The notes under the pieces were generated by a model. It ran no database searches, was not told where the DNA came from, and saw only the letters and a list, made by a program, of their open reading frames with translations. Source: CAVOAK01 sp965217615 (GTDB lineage Bacteria; Pseudomonadota; Alphaproteobacteria; UBA8366; CAVOAK01). Taken from it: a stretch of 64,000 nucleotides of DNA. The stretch spans positions 124,001-188,000 of the forward strand of contig CBDCIT010000030.1 of the NCBI GenBank assembly GCA_965217615.1, written 5' to 3'. Shown piece by piece: positions 9,510 to 17,939 of the stretch. Position 1 is the stretch's first letter; each line of letters opens with the position of its first letter. The position numbers were made by a program, and so were the translations under genes.

Positions 9510-11974
9510 CGAACTCCGCGAACGAACCCGCATTGAAGGTGATTACCGTGGCGCTCAGCGGTACGTTCCGGGAGACGCTCAACCGCCATGGGGTGTTGCT
9601 GAAAGAGGCCGAGACCTTCCGCGCCCGCTCCGACGAATTTGCCTCCCTGCTGGCGGATCGCGGCGGCATTGCCCGCAAGGACCTCGACGATTTCAAGGAC
9701 CTCCATGCCCGCGCCCTCCGCCACAAGCGCGCGGCCACGATGCGGCACGTGCATCGGATCAAGCGCGAGGCGGAACAGGAGGCACGGCAACCGACACCCG
9801 GATTGCAGCAAGGGGAGTTGGCACTGGAGGGCGGTCGTGCGGAGGCACCCAGGCGTGCCAATACGGTAACGCGGAACACGGCCGGGATGCCGTCTCCCGA
9901 TCGTAACGCGCCGGAGGCCCGGATCATCGATATCGTCCCACCGGTCGAAGCCGAAGATTATCCTTGGGCACTTGCCGCGGCCGCGCAGGAGGACGTACCG
10001 CCGGACCAAGATCCGCCCAGGCCGGACTGGCTCGCGCCTTACGAAGCCTTGCAGCGGGACTGGAACGAGCTCACCGAACGGGTCCGGCAAACCGGCGAGC
10101 CGTTGTTCTACGCCAAGGGATACGCGGACATGATCCAGCGCATCCAGGCGCTGGCGGAGAACGGGCAAATCCCGGTCGAAACAAGGGCGCCGGTAATCGA
10201 GGCGCTCGAAAATCACCACAGGGATCTCTCGGCGCGGCAGCACGTCGAGGACTACATTGCAGCCGCCGAACGGCACATGAACGCCCATACTTCTCTCCAG
10301 CGCGTGGCCGACAGGCTCGGCGTTCCGATCGTTCAGCTATCGGATCACCTGGGCTGGAGACAGGAAGCGGACCACCTGGTTGCAGCGGCCGAGGCTATCC
10401 TCGCGGACGGCGAGAGGTATGGCGTCCATCACGACAACATGGAAACCCGTCACGCGCTCGTAGAACAGGAGCTGTCACAACTGCGCCAAGTCATCCAGGA
10501 GGATGGCGAATATAACTCCAAAGGCAAGAAACCGAAACCGCACAGCGAACCCCCGGATACACGGGAGACAGTCGAGCAACCGGAGCTTGGGGAGCCGACC
10601 TGGATGCCAGCCTACGAAGCCTTGCGGCGGGACTGGAACAGCCTCGTCGAAGACGTCCGGCAAGCCAGAGTTCCATTGTTCTACGCCAAGGGCTACATGG
10701 ACAGCATCTCGCGCGTTCGAATGATTGCGGAGATCCCGGATATCCCGGCCAAATCACGGGCGCCCTTGATCCAGGTCCTTGAGAACCACCAGCACTATCT
10801 CTCGACCCGCAAACATATCCTGGACTATCCGGGCGAAGTGGAACGCCACATGGATGCGCGCGCCTTTCTCCAACGCGATGCGGGTGACCAGGAAACCGAG
10901 TTGACCGGGGTTTCGGCCTATCCGGACTGGCGACAGGAGGCCGAGCGCCTGACGGCAGCGGGCGAGGCCATCCTCTCCGGTAAGGAAACCTATAGCACCC
11001 ATCTTGACAGGCTCGTCACGGCCAAGACCCACATGACAAGGGCGCTCTCGGCGCTTCGCGAGGTAATCCGGGTTGATGACAAGGAACTGGCCGAACGGGA
11101 GGCGCGCGAGCTGCGGCGCCTGCAAAACCGCCACTGGGTCGGTCCCCGGTTCGCTTCAGATGACGCTGCTACGCCGGACCAGGCTCGGGCCATGTCCAGC
11201 GGAGGCGCGCCTGTGCAGGCGGCACTCGCCGGGCTCGGCCGCGCCATCGGCTACTTCTTCGGCGGACAGGACTATCACGACCGGCTGCGGACCGCGACCT
11301 TCGCGCGGGAGGTACTGGAGCGCTCGCGGGAACTGAAGCGGGACTGGAACCGCCAGGTGGATCGTGCCGCGGAAGAGGGCCTCCATGTCATCTACACGGA
11401 TGGCTACGACCGTCTGCACAAGGGGCTGGACAAGGTCTCCAAGAATATGCTCCTGGATCGCGGCGTTGAATCGGAGATAGGCAGGGTGCTCGCTCAGCTC
11501 GGCAAGGTCGTGTCAAACCGCAACTACTTCGACAATTGCCGCGAACACATGGCGGGTCAGATGGCCCGCCGCGAGGCGCTGGTGGCCGAGGCGGCCGAGC
11601 GGGTCGTGGCGGTTCCCGACCTTGGCCGCTACGATACATGGCGGGACGTGATTGACTTTGCGGTGGGCCGCTGCGAGGAACTCATGGACGACCCGGGTAA
11701 TTACGGCATCCACCTCGCTTACATCGCACACGCGCAAGAGAGCCTCGGCTTAGCGCTCGCTCGGGTACGCGAAGTGCTTGAAGACGACGACCGACACCTG
11801 GCCGCGAGCCTGGCAGGGCAACGCGAGGGCGAGGACATCCGGATGCGCGAGGAGCGCGTCGCCCGCCTCCTCGAGGATCCGGAGAAGCTCCAGCAGTTGC
11901 GGCAACAGCGCGCCGAGCGCAAGACCGAAAAGCAGCAGCAGAGCAAGGGCCGCTATATGAGCATGCGAATCTAG
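9506..11974 (+). CDS. three-module relaxase partner protein, 822 aa
   Basis: ATG 9506 overlaps the relaxase stop in an ATGA, which argues for translational coupling and for this start. The frame is open 195 bases further upstream but that part is a shadow of the relaxase. The protein has three divergent repeats of about 190-240 residues, each with a DWN.L helix, a [LV][FI]Y[AT][KD]GY motif (near residues 199, 390 and 627), an RAP..E.LE.H segment and a VERHM-like helix. The C-terminus is charged and coiled-coil-like. No signal peptide or membrane segment is seen. I know of no function. Coupling to TrwC suggests a role in DNA transfer or in protecting the relaxosome. Confidence 0.75.
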   Translation: MTNSANEPALKVITVALSGTFRETLNRHGVLLKEAETFRARSDEFASLLADRGGIARKDLDDFKDLHARALRHKRAATMRHVHRIKREAEQEARQPTPGLQQGELALEGGRAEAPRRANTVTRNTAGMPSPDRNAPEARIIDIVPPVEAEDYPWALAAAAQEDVPPDQDPPRPDWLAPYEALQRDWNELTERVRQTGEPLFYAKGYADMIQRIQALAENGQIPVETRAPVIEALENHHRDLSARQHVEDYIAAAERHMNAHTSLQRVADRLGVPIVQLSDHLGWRQEADHLVAAAEAILADGERYGVHHDNMETRHALVEQELSQLRQVIQEDGEYNSKGKKPKPHSEPPDTRETVEQPELGEPTWMPAYEALRRDWNSLVEDVRQARVPLFYAKGYMDSISRVRMIAEIPDIPAKSRAPLIQVLENHQHYLSTRKHILDYPGEVERHMDARAFLQRDAGDQETELTGVSAYPDWRQEAERLTAAGEAILSGKETYSTHLDRLVTAKTHMTRALSALREVIRVDDKELAEREARELRRLQNRHWVGPRFASDDAATPDQARAMSSGGAPVQAALAGLGRAIGYFFGGQDYHDRLRTATFAREVLERSRELKRDWNRQVDRAAEEGLHVIYTDGYDRLHKGLDKVSKNMLLDRGVESEIGRVLAQLGKVVSNRNYFDNCREHMAGQMARREALVAEAAERVVAVPDLGRYDTWRDVIDFAVGRCEELMDDPGNYGIHLAYIAHAQESLGLALARVREVLEDDDRHLAASLAGQREGEDIRMREERVARLLEDPEKLQQLRQQRAERKTEKQQQSKGRYMSMRI

Positions 11975-12056
11975 TCAGGCCTGACCGGCGACGAGATCGC
12001 GATAGCCGTCGAGCATCGCACGACGGAAATCAGCGAACCTGTCATTATCGAATTGT

Positions 12057-12184
12057 TTATTCATCCGCTGTGTTGGTGGCCCCGAAGCCGCCGGCAATAT
12101 GCGCAGCGGGTAGATGAGCCTCGAACACGCCGGCAACAGCGCCGGGCTTGCGGTCGGCCTTGGCGTTGCCGAAGAAAGCTCCCT
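12057..12184 (-). pseudogene. C-terminal fragment of a TbpB-like surface lipoprotein
   Basis: Read on the minus strand this ends a protein with GAFFGNAKADRK, then GAVAGVFEAH and HIAGGFGATNTADE before TAA at 12057-12059. It matches the ends of the two intact lipoproteins of this locus (GQFFG...VAGEFDAH...VAGAFGAVKQ and GTFYG...VVGTFGA...LGGFGATK), which are the last strands of a TbpB-type barrel. The upstream part is cut at about 12185 by an IS21-type end. It is too short for a normal gene call and is not functional. Confidence 0.7.
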
Positions 12185-12574
12185 TGCGGAATCTCACGAA
12201 AGTAGCCACCGATTCTCAGTGCGCCGTGGAAAGGTGCGTTTTCCTGGTGGGTGCGAACCCCACCCAACAATTGTCGCTTTCGGTTGGTAGCAGCCAGGGC
12301 GGCCTACGGAGGTAACGATGTAGACCGAAGCACTCTGGTGACAAAGGGCTGTGTTGAGCAGTTTAGCGACCATGCAGGCCGGAATGTGATGTGAACACCG
12401 AGCAGGCCTCGAAACGGGCAATGCGGGAGCCGACCCTCCTGAGATTAGGGGAAGGCCGACGACGGATCGGGAAGAAAAGCGACAGATGCACCAGGAAAAC
12501 GCACCTTTCCACGGCGCACTGAGAATCGGTGGCTACGTTGATTGAGAATCGCCGGCTACTTTGGTGAGAATCGG
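12185..12574. mobile_element. IS21-type relic: both ends kept, transposase genes gone
   Basis: The left end TGCGGAATCTCACG, then AAAGTAGCCACCGATTCTCA (to about 12218), matches the left end of the intact IS21 element at 25365. The right end (about 12537-12574), read on the other strand, is TCTCACCAAAGTAGCCGGCG, an inverted partner. Between them there is no istA or istB, only a fold-back copy of a group II intron 5' end. It is a dead or non-autonomous derivative that interrupts a lipoprotein gene. Confidence 0.6.
12202..12536. repeat. fold-back group II intron fragment with 48-bp perfect inverted ends
   Basis: Bases 12202-12249 are exactly complementary to 12489-12536. The unit 12219-12492 equals the first 274 bases of the full group IIC intron at 28140-30056 (read from 30056 downward), with only about two differences. 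At 12492 the intron copy stops and the sequence turns back into an inverted copy of its own first 31 bases plus 17 bases of flank. The result is a hairpin-capable element, not an active intron: it has no reverse transcriptase and no domain V. Confidence 0.85.
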
Positions 12575-12586
12575 CAGTGCATGCAG

Positions 12587-12683
12587 ATTTCACAAATACC
12601 GGACACCGATTGCACAAAATACTGGACAGGGATTTCATTAAATCGCGGATAGTAGATTGCGGCCCATTCGGGACGGCTCCTGT
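12587..12683. repeat. IS-end-like block, copy A
   Basis: This block is shared with 25078-25151 in the same orientation. It contains imperfect 22-base units (TTTCACAAATACCGGACACC, a TTGCACAAAATACTGGACAG variant, and TTTCATTAAATCGCGGAC) followed by a common 45-base tail ending GACGGCTCCTGT. Repeated short units are typical of transposase-binding ends. Copy A has one unit more than copy B. It cuts the 3' end of the DUF3187 gene. Confidence 0.6.
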
Positions 12684-13312
12684 AGTGTCTCCTCGGGTGT
12701 CTGGTTGACACTGCCCCGGATCGCAAGTCCGTCGTTCGACAACGGCCAGAGGGGCACCGCATAGCCAATCCCGAGGCTGATATCCCCCAGCGAAGAAACA
12801 CTTTCACCGATATCGTAGGAGGTTCTCCCGCCGTTAGCGTAGACCAGCGCCAGGCGGTCGCACGGCGTGCGGTCCCTGTCGCCCTGGGGCAGGTGGAAGA
12901 CGTCATGCCAGGTCTCGATGAAGCCGTCCAACCTGCTTGCGTGGTGGGAGAGGGCGGAGACCTCGAACAGATACTCCCAGCCCTCCCCAAAGCCGTGTCT
13001 CAGGGCAAGCCCCTGCCTGTGGGTCTCGCCGTCGATCAGGATCCGCTCCGCGCCGGAGCTGGCCTCGACCAGGTGTGAGGCCAGATCCATCTAGGCGATC
13101 ACTTCAGACGAACCCGGCGTCATCACGCGGGCGCCCAGCGAACCGGGCACGCCGTAGAGGGGCTGAAACGGGTTCAGGTTGACGATCCGCAGCGGCGTGG
13201 CAACTGCGCCCCAGACCACCTCACCGGCGGTGCCGGCACCTGGCCACAGAACAGAGACTGCGAGCGCGCAAGCAAGGCCGAGCCAGCCGGCCCGGCCGGG
13301 CACAGGCTTCAT
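12638..13312 (-). pseudogene. DUF3187 family protein, broken
   Basis: DUF3187 proteins are predicted outer-membrane barrels of unknown role. The N-terminal part has a signal-like segment (GLACALAVSVLWPGAG) and the family start TPLRIVNLNPFQPLYG. An in-frame TAG at 13091-13093 separates EVIA from MDLASHLVEASSG; CAG to TAG is the simplest explanation. The second part carries HRQGLALRHGFGEGWEYL and DISLGIGYAVPLWPL. The true C-terminus is lost: from about 12683 the frame reads through the IS-end-like block and stops at 12638. It lies downstream of the left Slam gene on the same strand. Confidence 0.75.
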
Positions 13313-13427
13313 TGGGACACTGCTGGGGATCGGAGTGTTTCCCATGCGATCGGCAGATGCGGCTGGCTTTCGCGGCGCAAGGACATCGAGGACGGGCCGG
13401 GACTCCGTCGCATGGCCACCGCGGTCC

Positions 13428-14795
13428 CTAGAACTGCCGCACGGCGCGCAGTTCGGCCCGGGTGCGTTTGTAGTCGTAGAGCTGCGCGTTGGTGTCCCGC
13501 GCCTCGTTCGTCACCACCAGTTGCGGACTGAAGCCGTACAGGGTGAAGGCCCGGTTGTGGACCGTGGCCCGCAGGATACGGGTCTGGTCCTCGCGCGGTG
13601 CGCCGTCCGGCGTGAAGGGGAACCAGTTACCCTCGTAGTCCGTCATGCGCAGCTCGCCACTGCCGCCGACATTGAAGCCCAGCGGCAGGGCAACCGAGGC
13701 GCCCAGACGCAGCCAGCGGCTGGCATTGCGCCATCTCTCCGACTCCGGCCGTTCGCGGGCGTATCCGGCCGCCCCATCGGCCCGCAGGATCGGCAGGATC
13801 ACCCAGGACCCGCCCAGCGTGACATCCAGGATCGGTCCGTCCAGGAAATCCCTTGTCCGGTTGTCACGGCGGTACCAGGAGGCCCGGCCGTTTACCCTGA
13901 TCCGCGGGGTCAGCCGGTGCCCGGCTTCGACCCGGGCGCCGAGATCGTCGTTGGAGGGACCCGTCCCGGCCCAGCGGCGGCGGGCGGTGCCGACCAGGCT
14001 GACCTCGGTATCCCTGTCCACCAGCCAGCGCGGGCCCGCATGAACCGACGCAGAAGTCTGGTCGAACTTGCTTCCCCCATAGTCCTGCCGCGATAGATCG
14101 CCGCCCAGCCGTAGACGCAGCCGATCCCCCAGGGGCTGCTGATACTCTCCTCCCGTCCACACCGAGACGCCGATGCCCGATGTCGTCAGTTCCTCCGCGT
14201 CGCGGCGGAAGGGCAGGTCGTTGATATAGATGATTTGCTCGTCCGAGGCCCCGCTGATGTTGCTGTCCGGGGACATTGCGGCGCCGAGGTACATCGTCCA
14301 GCGTCGGCGCGCCCGGATCTCGGCCAGAAACCGTTGCACGTTGGCCACCACCGATGCCGGCGGTTTGCCCGCCAGCACGCGTTCGAAGTGCCGGCGCGCC
14401 AGGCTGTCCTCGCCCTTGAGAAAAAACGCCCGCGCCAGTTCCAGGCGCACCCGCACCAAGCCGGGGCGGTCGATCAGCATGGTGTGGAGGGCGGCTATGG
14501 CCTCGTCCAGAAATGCATCCCGCTCGGCGTCGGCAAGACCGGGTTGCTGCGATGCGCCGGTTGCCGCTAAGCCGATGAGGAAGAGCACGTTCGCCTCGAC
14601 CGCGCGGCCCCGGGCCAGCGGCCGCAGAACAGTCAGCGCCTCATCGAACTTGCCGGCCCTGACCAGTGCTTGGGCGCCTGAAACATCGGCGGCGGGGGCG
14701 GGTGAAGGCGTGTTGACGGCAGCATTGGACATCGGTGCTGTGAGCAGGAGGAAGGCACCGGCCGCCAGGGCGCACAGGAAGGGTCTGATAGACAT
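13428..14795 (-). CDS. Slam-type surface lipoprotein assembly modifier (DUF560), left copy
   Basis: Slam proteins sit in the outer membrane and move lipoproteins to the cell surface. This 455-residue product has a signal peptide (residues 1-25), a TPR-like periplasmic domain (about 40-165; GKFDEALTVLRPLA, RVRLELARAFFLKGEDSLA) and a C-terminal barrel from about 175 (RRRWTMYLG...SPDSNISGASDE, TDYEGNWFPFTP) ending in Phe, as outer-membrane barrels do. It follows the left lipoprotein gene on the same strand after a terminator, as cargo-Slam pairs often do. It is close to the right copy at 23417. The DUF3187 pseudogene follows. Confidence 0.85.
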   Translation of the reverse strand: MSIRPFLCALAAGAFLLLTAPMSNAAVNTPSPAPAADVSGAQALVRAGKFDEALTVLRPLARGRAVEANVLFLIGLAATGASQQPGLADAERDAFLDEAIAALHTMLIDRPGLVRVRLELARAFFLKGEDSLARRHFERVLAGKPPASVVANVQRFLAEIRARRRWTMYLGAAMSPDSNISGASDEQIIYINDLPFRRDAEELTTSGIGVSVWTGGEYQQPLGDRLRLRLGGDLSRQDYGGSKFDQTSASVHAGPRWLVDRDTEVSLVGTARRRWAGTGPSNDDLGARVEAGHRLTPRIRVNGRASWYRRDNRTRDFLDGPILDVTLGGSWVILPILRADGAAGYARERPESERWRNASRWLRLGASVALPLGFNVGGSGELRMTDYEGNWFPFTPDGAPREDQTRILRATVHNRAFTLYGFSPQLVVTNEARDTNAQLYDYKRTRAELRAVRQF

Positions 14796-14821
14796 CGTGT
14801 TCTACTCGGGAGAGAATTTGC

Positions 14822-14854
14822 GAAAAAAAGAGGGTGGCAGAACCTGCCACCCTC
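14822..14854 (-). terminator. terminator between left lipoprotein and Slam genes
   Basis: On the minus strand GAGGGTGGCAG pairs with CTGCCACCCTC, followed by a run of seven T. The same stem occurs at the equivalent place in the right cassette (23357-23388), so partial readthrough may set the Slam to lipoprotein ratio. Confidence 0.85.
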
Positions 14855-14919
14855 ATCCAGAAGTTTGAACTGAAGGATCAGGATCTCACAGGAGATCCCG
14901 GTCCCAGGTAATGCGACTA

Positions 14920-17250
14920 CTACTTGGTTGCACCAAAGCCGCCGAGCACACTGGCACTGGTCGTCGAGGCGCCGAATGTTCCCACAACCGTGCTAGGTGC
15001 ATCTTCGTCTTCCGTACCAGGACCGTAGAACGTGCCCTGCCAATTCCCAGCGCCACCGTTATCTGTAGCCGTGGCGCCACCGCCAAAGTCCACTTCAGTC
15101 GTGCCCGTGAAGTTTGCTCCGCTGTAAGTGGCCAGTTCCAAGTTCACTTTCCAGGGGACGGACGTTACGTCATCAAGCTGGAAGCCTGTGACTGTACCGC
15201 TGATGCCTTCTCCCGGCCCAGTTTCATCACCAAACTTCGCAGTCAGGTGGGTAGTCGCAGTGAAGTGGCCAACTGCCGCATCCGTCTGCACGCCGGCAGT
15301 GAAGGTCTGTGTCGCATACTTGCCAGCAGCTGGCCCCGTATACGTTGCCGTGCCCTCAATGGCGTCGTCGATTGTTGCCTCATGGTCCGTGCCAACACCA
15401 CCCGCGAAGACCTCGACCGAGTGAATAGCATCTTCTTTCTTCGGCTTGTTCAACCACCAGCCGAAGTACGTGTAAGCCGCGTCCGGATCCTTGATTGTGG
15501 CCGAATTTGGCGAATCGGGTGTGAAGCTCCAGTTATCCGACGTAAGCAGTTTGCCCTCACCGTCCGTCGTGAGCGTGCACGGTGTAGTGCTGCACTCGAA
15601 TACGCCCGGCACCCCGTCAAATCGGCCGCGGAACGAGTCTGGGTTCCCACTGTCGCCGCCAAATTGGACGCTTTGGCTCTTTCCGGTGGGGAAGTGGTCA
15701 GACTGCGCCTTGGCCACACGGTCCGCGTCAAGAATATCGTTCCGAGCGTCTGAGTCATATTCTTCTGTGAACAGCTTATCCGAAGGTGCCTCAATGTCTG
15801 TGTAGACTACCGCCATGTCAGTAGATTCACCGCCAACGTTAGTCTTAGACATCGTGACGCTGTTCCAGTCACCGCTACTGGCATCAGTCTCACCACCTAC
15901 ATAGGCGTCATCATCTTCGCCGTTTACGTCGACAGTAACCATGCCGGCCGCGTTACGTTTAGCCGTTACAGCGGTAATGTCACCACCGGTGGGTATCGCC
16001 TTGGCGGCGGCCCCACCTGGGGCGACGCCAATTGCAGTGTGAACCATACCTGCTCTGGCAATCCTTTCTTTGCTCGCTGCCACGATCAAGGCTTCTCGGG
16101 CATCCTCTCTAATTGAGGCAAGCGCGGCTTTGAGCGTTGCGGTATTTGCAGCGATTTGGTCCTCAACAGACATAGTGTCGCTTGCTGGCTCCAAATCCAG
16201 TTCCTCCAAGGCCGCCACCAATCCGTCATTCGCAGCCATGAGTTTTGCGTCTGCAGCTGTCTTGGCAGCAGCCAACGCCATCGCCTGCGCTTCGTCCGCA
16301 GCTGTCTTGGCAGCAGCCAACGCCATCGCCTGCGCTTCGTCCGCAGCCGTCTTGGCAGCAGCCAACGCCATCGCCTGCGCTTCGTCCGCAGCCGTCTTGG
16401 CAGCAGCCAACGCCATCGCCTGCGCTTCGTCCGCAGCCGTCTTGGCAGCAGCCAACGCCATCGCCTGCGCTTCGTCCGCAGCCGTCTTGGCAGCAGCCAA
16501 CGCCATCGCCTGCGCTTCGTCCGCAGCCGTCTTGGCAGCAGCCAACGCCATCGCCTGCGCTTCGTCCGCAGCCTCAGCCGCGAGCTTCAGGGCTTCGGCC
16601 TGATCCTCATCGGCCATCGTAGCGGCATCAGCCAACGCGGTAGCCAACGCTGCCGCATGTGCTTCTTCCGCAGCTGTCGCGGCTTCTGCCAACGCCATCA
16701 TCTTCGCTGCTTCCGCTGCCGTCGCGGCTTCTGCCAACGCCATCATCTTCGCTGCTTCCGCAGCCGTCGCGGCTTCTGCCAACGCCATCATCTTCGCTGC
16801 TTCCGCAGCCGTCGCGGCTTCTGCCAACGCCATCATCTTCGCTGCTTCCGCAGCCGTCGCGGCATCAGCCAACGCCATCATCTTCGCTGCTTCCGCTGCC
16901 GTCGCGGCCTCAGCCAACGCCATCATCTTCGCTGCTTCCGCAGCCGTCGCGGCATCAGCCAACGCCATCTCCTGCGCCGCCGCCGCAGCTGTTGCGGCTT
17001 CAGCCAACGCCGTCATCTGCGCTGCTTCCGCAGCCAACGCCGCCGCAGCCAACGCCGCCGCCTGCGCTTCTTCCGCCGCTGTTGCGGCGGCCGCCGCCGC
17101 CATCTTCGCCGCAGCTAATGCAGCCAGAGCGTCGTCGCGTTCACCTATGAGACCTTCATTATCATCGCTACCCGAACTGCAGGCACCCACAGCAAGCACA
17201 AGCGCTGCTGCAGCAATTGTCGTCAAAAACTTATTCTTGTGGAACTTCAT
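14920..17250 (-). CDS. repeat-stalk surface lipoprotein with TbpB-like barrel, left copy
   Basis: This is the likely cargo of the adjacent Slam. Residues 1-23 are a lipoprotein signal ending LAVGA with the lipidated Cys at 24. Residues about 35-345 are an alanine-rich helical stalk built from two sets of 15-residue repeats (AEAATAAEAAKMMAL and DEAQAMALAAAKTAA). A helical linker follows, then a domain from about 430 with VYTDIEAPSDKLF and FRGRFDGVPGVFEC, and a C-terminal TbpB-like barrel (GTATYTGPAAGKY, ISGTVTGF, GNWQGTFYG, LGGFGATK). A close Cys pair (ECSTTPC) is shared with the right copy. The ligand is unknown. AGGAG ten bases upstream supports the start. Confidence 0.85.
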   Translation of the reverse strand: MKFHKNKFLTTIAAAALVLAVGACSSGSDDNEGLIGERDDALAALAAAKMAAAAAATAAEEAQAAALAAAALAAEAAQMTALAEAATAAAAAQEMALADAATAAEAAKMMALAEAATAAEAAKMMALADAATAAEAAKMMALAEAATAAEAAKMMALAEAATAAEAAKMMALAEAATAAEAAKMMALAEAATAAEEAHAAALATALADAATMADEDQAEALKLAAEAADEAQAMALAAAKTAADEAQAMALAAAKTAADEAQAMALAAAKTAADEAQAMALAAAKTAADEAQAMALAAAKTAADEAQAMALAAAKTAADEAQAMALAAAKTAADAKLMAANDGLVAALEELDLEPASDTMSVEDQIAANTATLKAALASIREDAREALIVAASKERIARAGMVHTAIGVAPGGAAAKAIPTGGDITAVTAKRNAAGMVTVDVNGEDDDAYVGGETDASSGDWNSVTMSKTNVGGESTDMAVVYTDIEAPSDKLFTEEYDSDARNDILDADRVAKAQSDHFPTGKSQSVQFGGDSGNPDSFRGRFDGVPGVFECSTTPCTLTTDGEGKLLTSDNWSFTPDSPNSATIKDPDAAYTYFGWWLNKPKKEDAIHSVEVFAGGVGTDHEATIDDAIEGTATYTGPAAGKYATQTFTAGVQTDAAVGHFTATTHLTAKFGDETGPGEGISGTVTGFQLDDVTSVPWKVNLELATYSGANFTGTTEVDFGGGATATDNGGAGNWQGTFYGPGTEDEDAPSTVVGTFGASTTSASVLGGFGATK
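16253..16567. repeat. 45-bp tandem repeat, seven units
   Basis: Seven near-identical 45-base units start at 16253 and every 45 bases after, inside the left lipoprotein gene. They encode the 15-residue unit DEAQAMALAAAKTAA. The unit length keeps the frame, so copy-number change would lengthen or shorten the stalk without breaking the gene. Confidence 0.95.
16670..16984. repeat. second 45-bp tandem repeat, six to seven units
   Basis: Units start at 16670 and every 45 bases, encoding AEAATAAEAAKMMAL variants; the seventh is diverged. The unit is related to the first array in length and composition (both 15 residues), so both may descend from one ancestral repeat. Confidence 0.93.
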
Positions 17251-17939
17251 TCCGAGGCACTCCTGTCATACACAGTTTGAAGTGGCCCCGTGAATGAGGC
17301 CGAGAAACCATGAGCAACTTAACATATGTAGCTTATCACGCAAGTGGCCCTATGCAAAAACTTACATCCATTTAATTTGCAGTCCAACATCATGATGCCT
17401 GTAGCAAAAACATTCAGGCAGTTCAATACGAACTCGCATGTTCAATGGACGCTAAAACGTGGATAAAGCCAAATTGATTCCCGGTCAACAAAAAAAATGT
17501 CGAAATTATGGCACCGAATCGCAAGGGCTGCCGGGCCTTGGCGATGCCTCAGCGGCAGATTTGGGTCGACCGCATTATACTATGCGACCAACGTGTGCGG
17601 CCGGATCCCCACCTTGTGGTATGTGTTGCTTCCAGCCGCCGGCCGCCGGGAAGGCCCCGATCGGCCAGGATTGACGGCTTTGATATTCCTGCCGGCCAGA
17701 CCAATGCCGGGGCCGACGACGACGGTAAGGCGCAGGGCAACGGCAAACCGGCCTCCTATATTTTGTGTGTGGAGACGCTCGCTCGCGCACACGTTGCCGG
17801 CACGTCGGCAGGTTCGTCAGAATTGCGTATATATTATAAGTGTGTGCCGAGTCGCGCGACTGCCTAGCGCGAACATATGGCCTGATCCAACAACACGACA
17901 TCGCCAAGACCTCGCAGCGACGACCATACGCGTCGGTGC
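17251..17939. other. 690-base intergenic region between lipoprotein and integrase
   Basis: The first 200 bases (17251-17460) are AT-rich and should hold the promoter of the left lipoprotein gene. The rest has open frames on both strands but no credible start or domain. A small palindrome GTCGCGCGAC lies near 17850-17860, close to the integrase 3' end; an attachment site could lie here but none can be proved. Confidence 0.4.

Noticed and set aside
13091..13093. Stop-codon recoding (readthrough of TAG)
   Set aside because: Only one or two accessory genes show in-frame stops while intact genes end normally; mutation is simpler.
13179..14096. Long open frame antisense to the left Slam gene
   Set aside because: Arg/Pro/Gly-rich shadow of a GC-rich coding strand; the Slam reading is conserved with the right copy.
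17508..17867. 119-residue open frame between left lipoprotein and integrase
   Set aside because: No start signal and no domain-like pattern; treated as non-coding.
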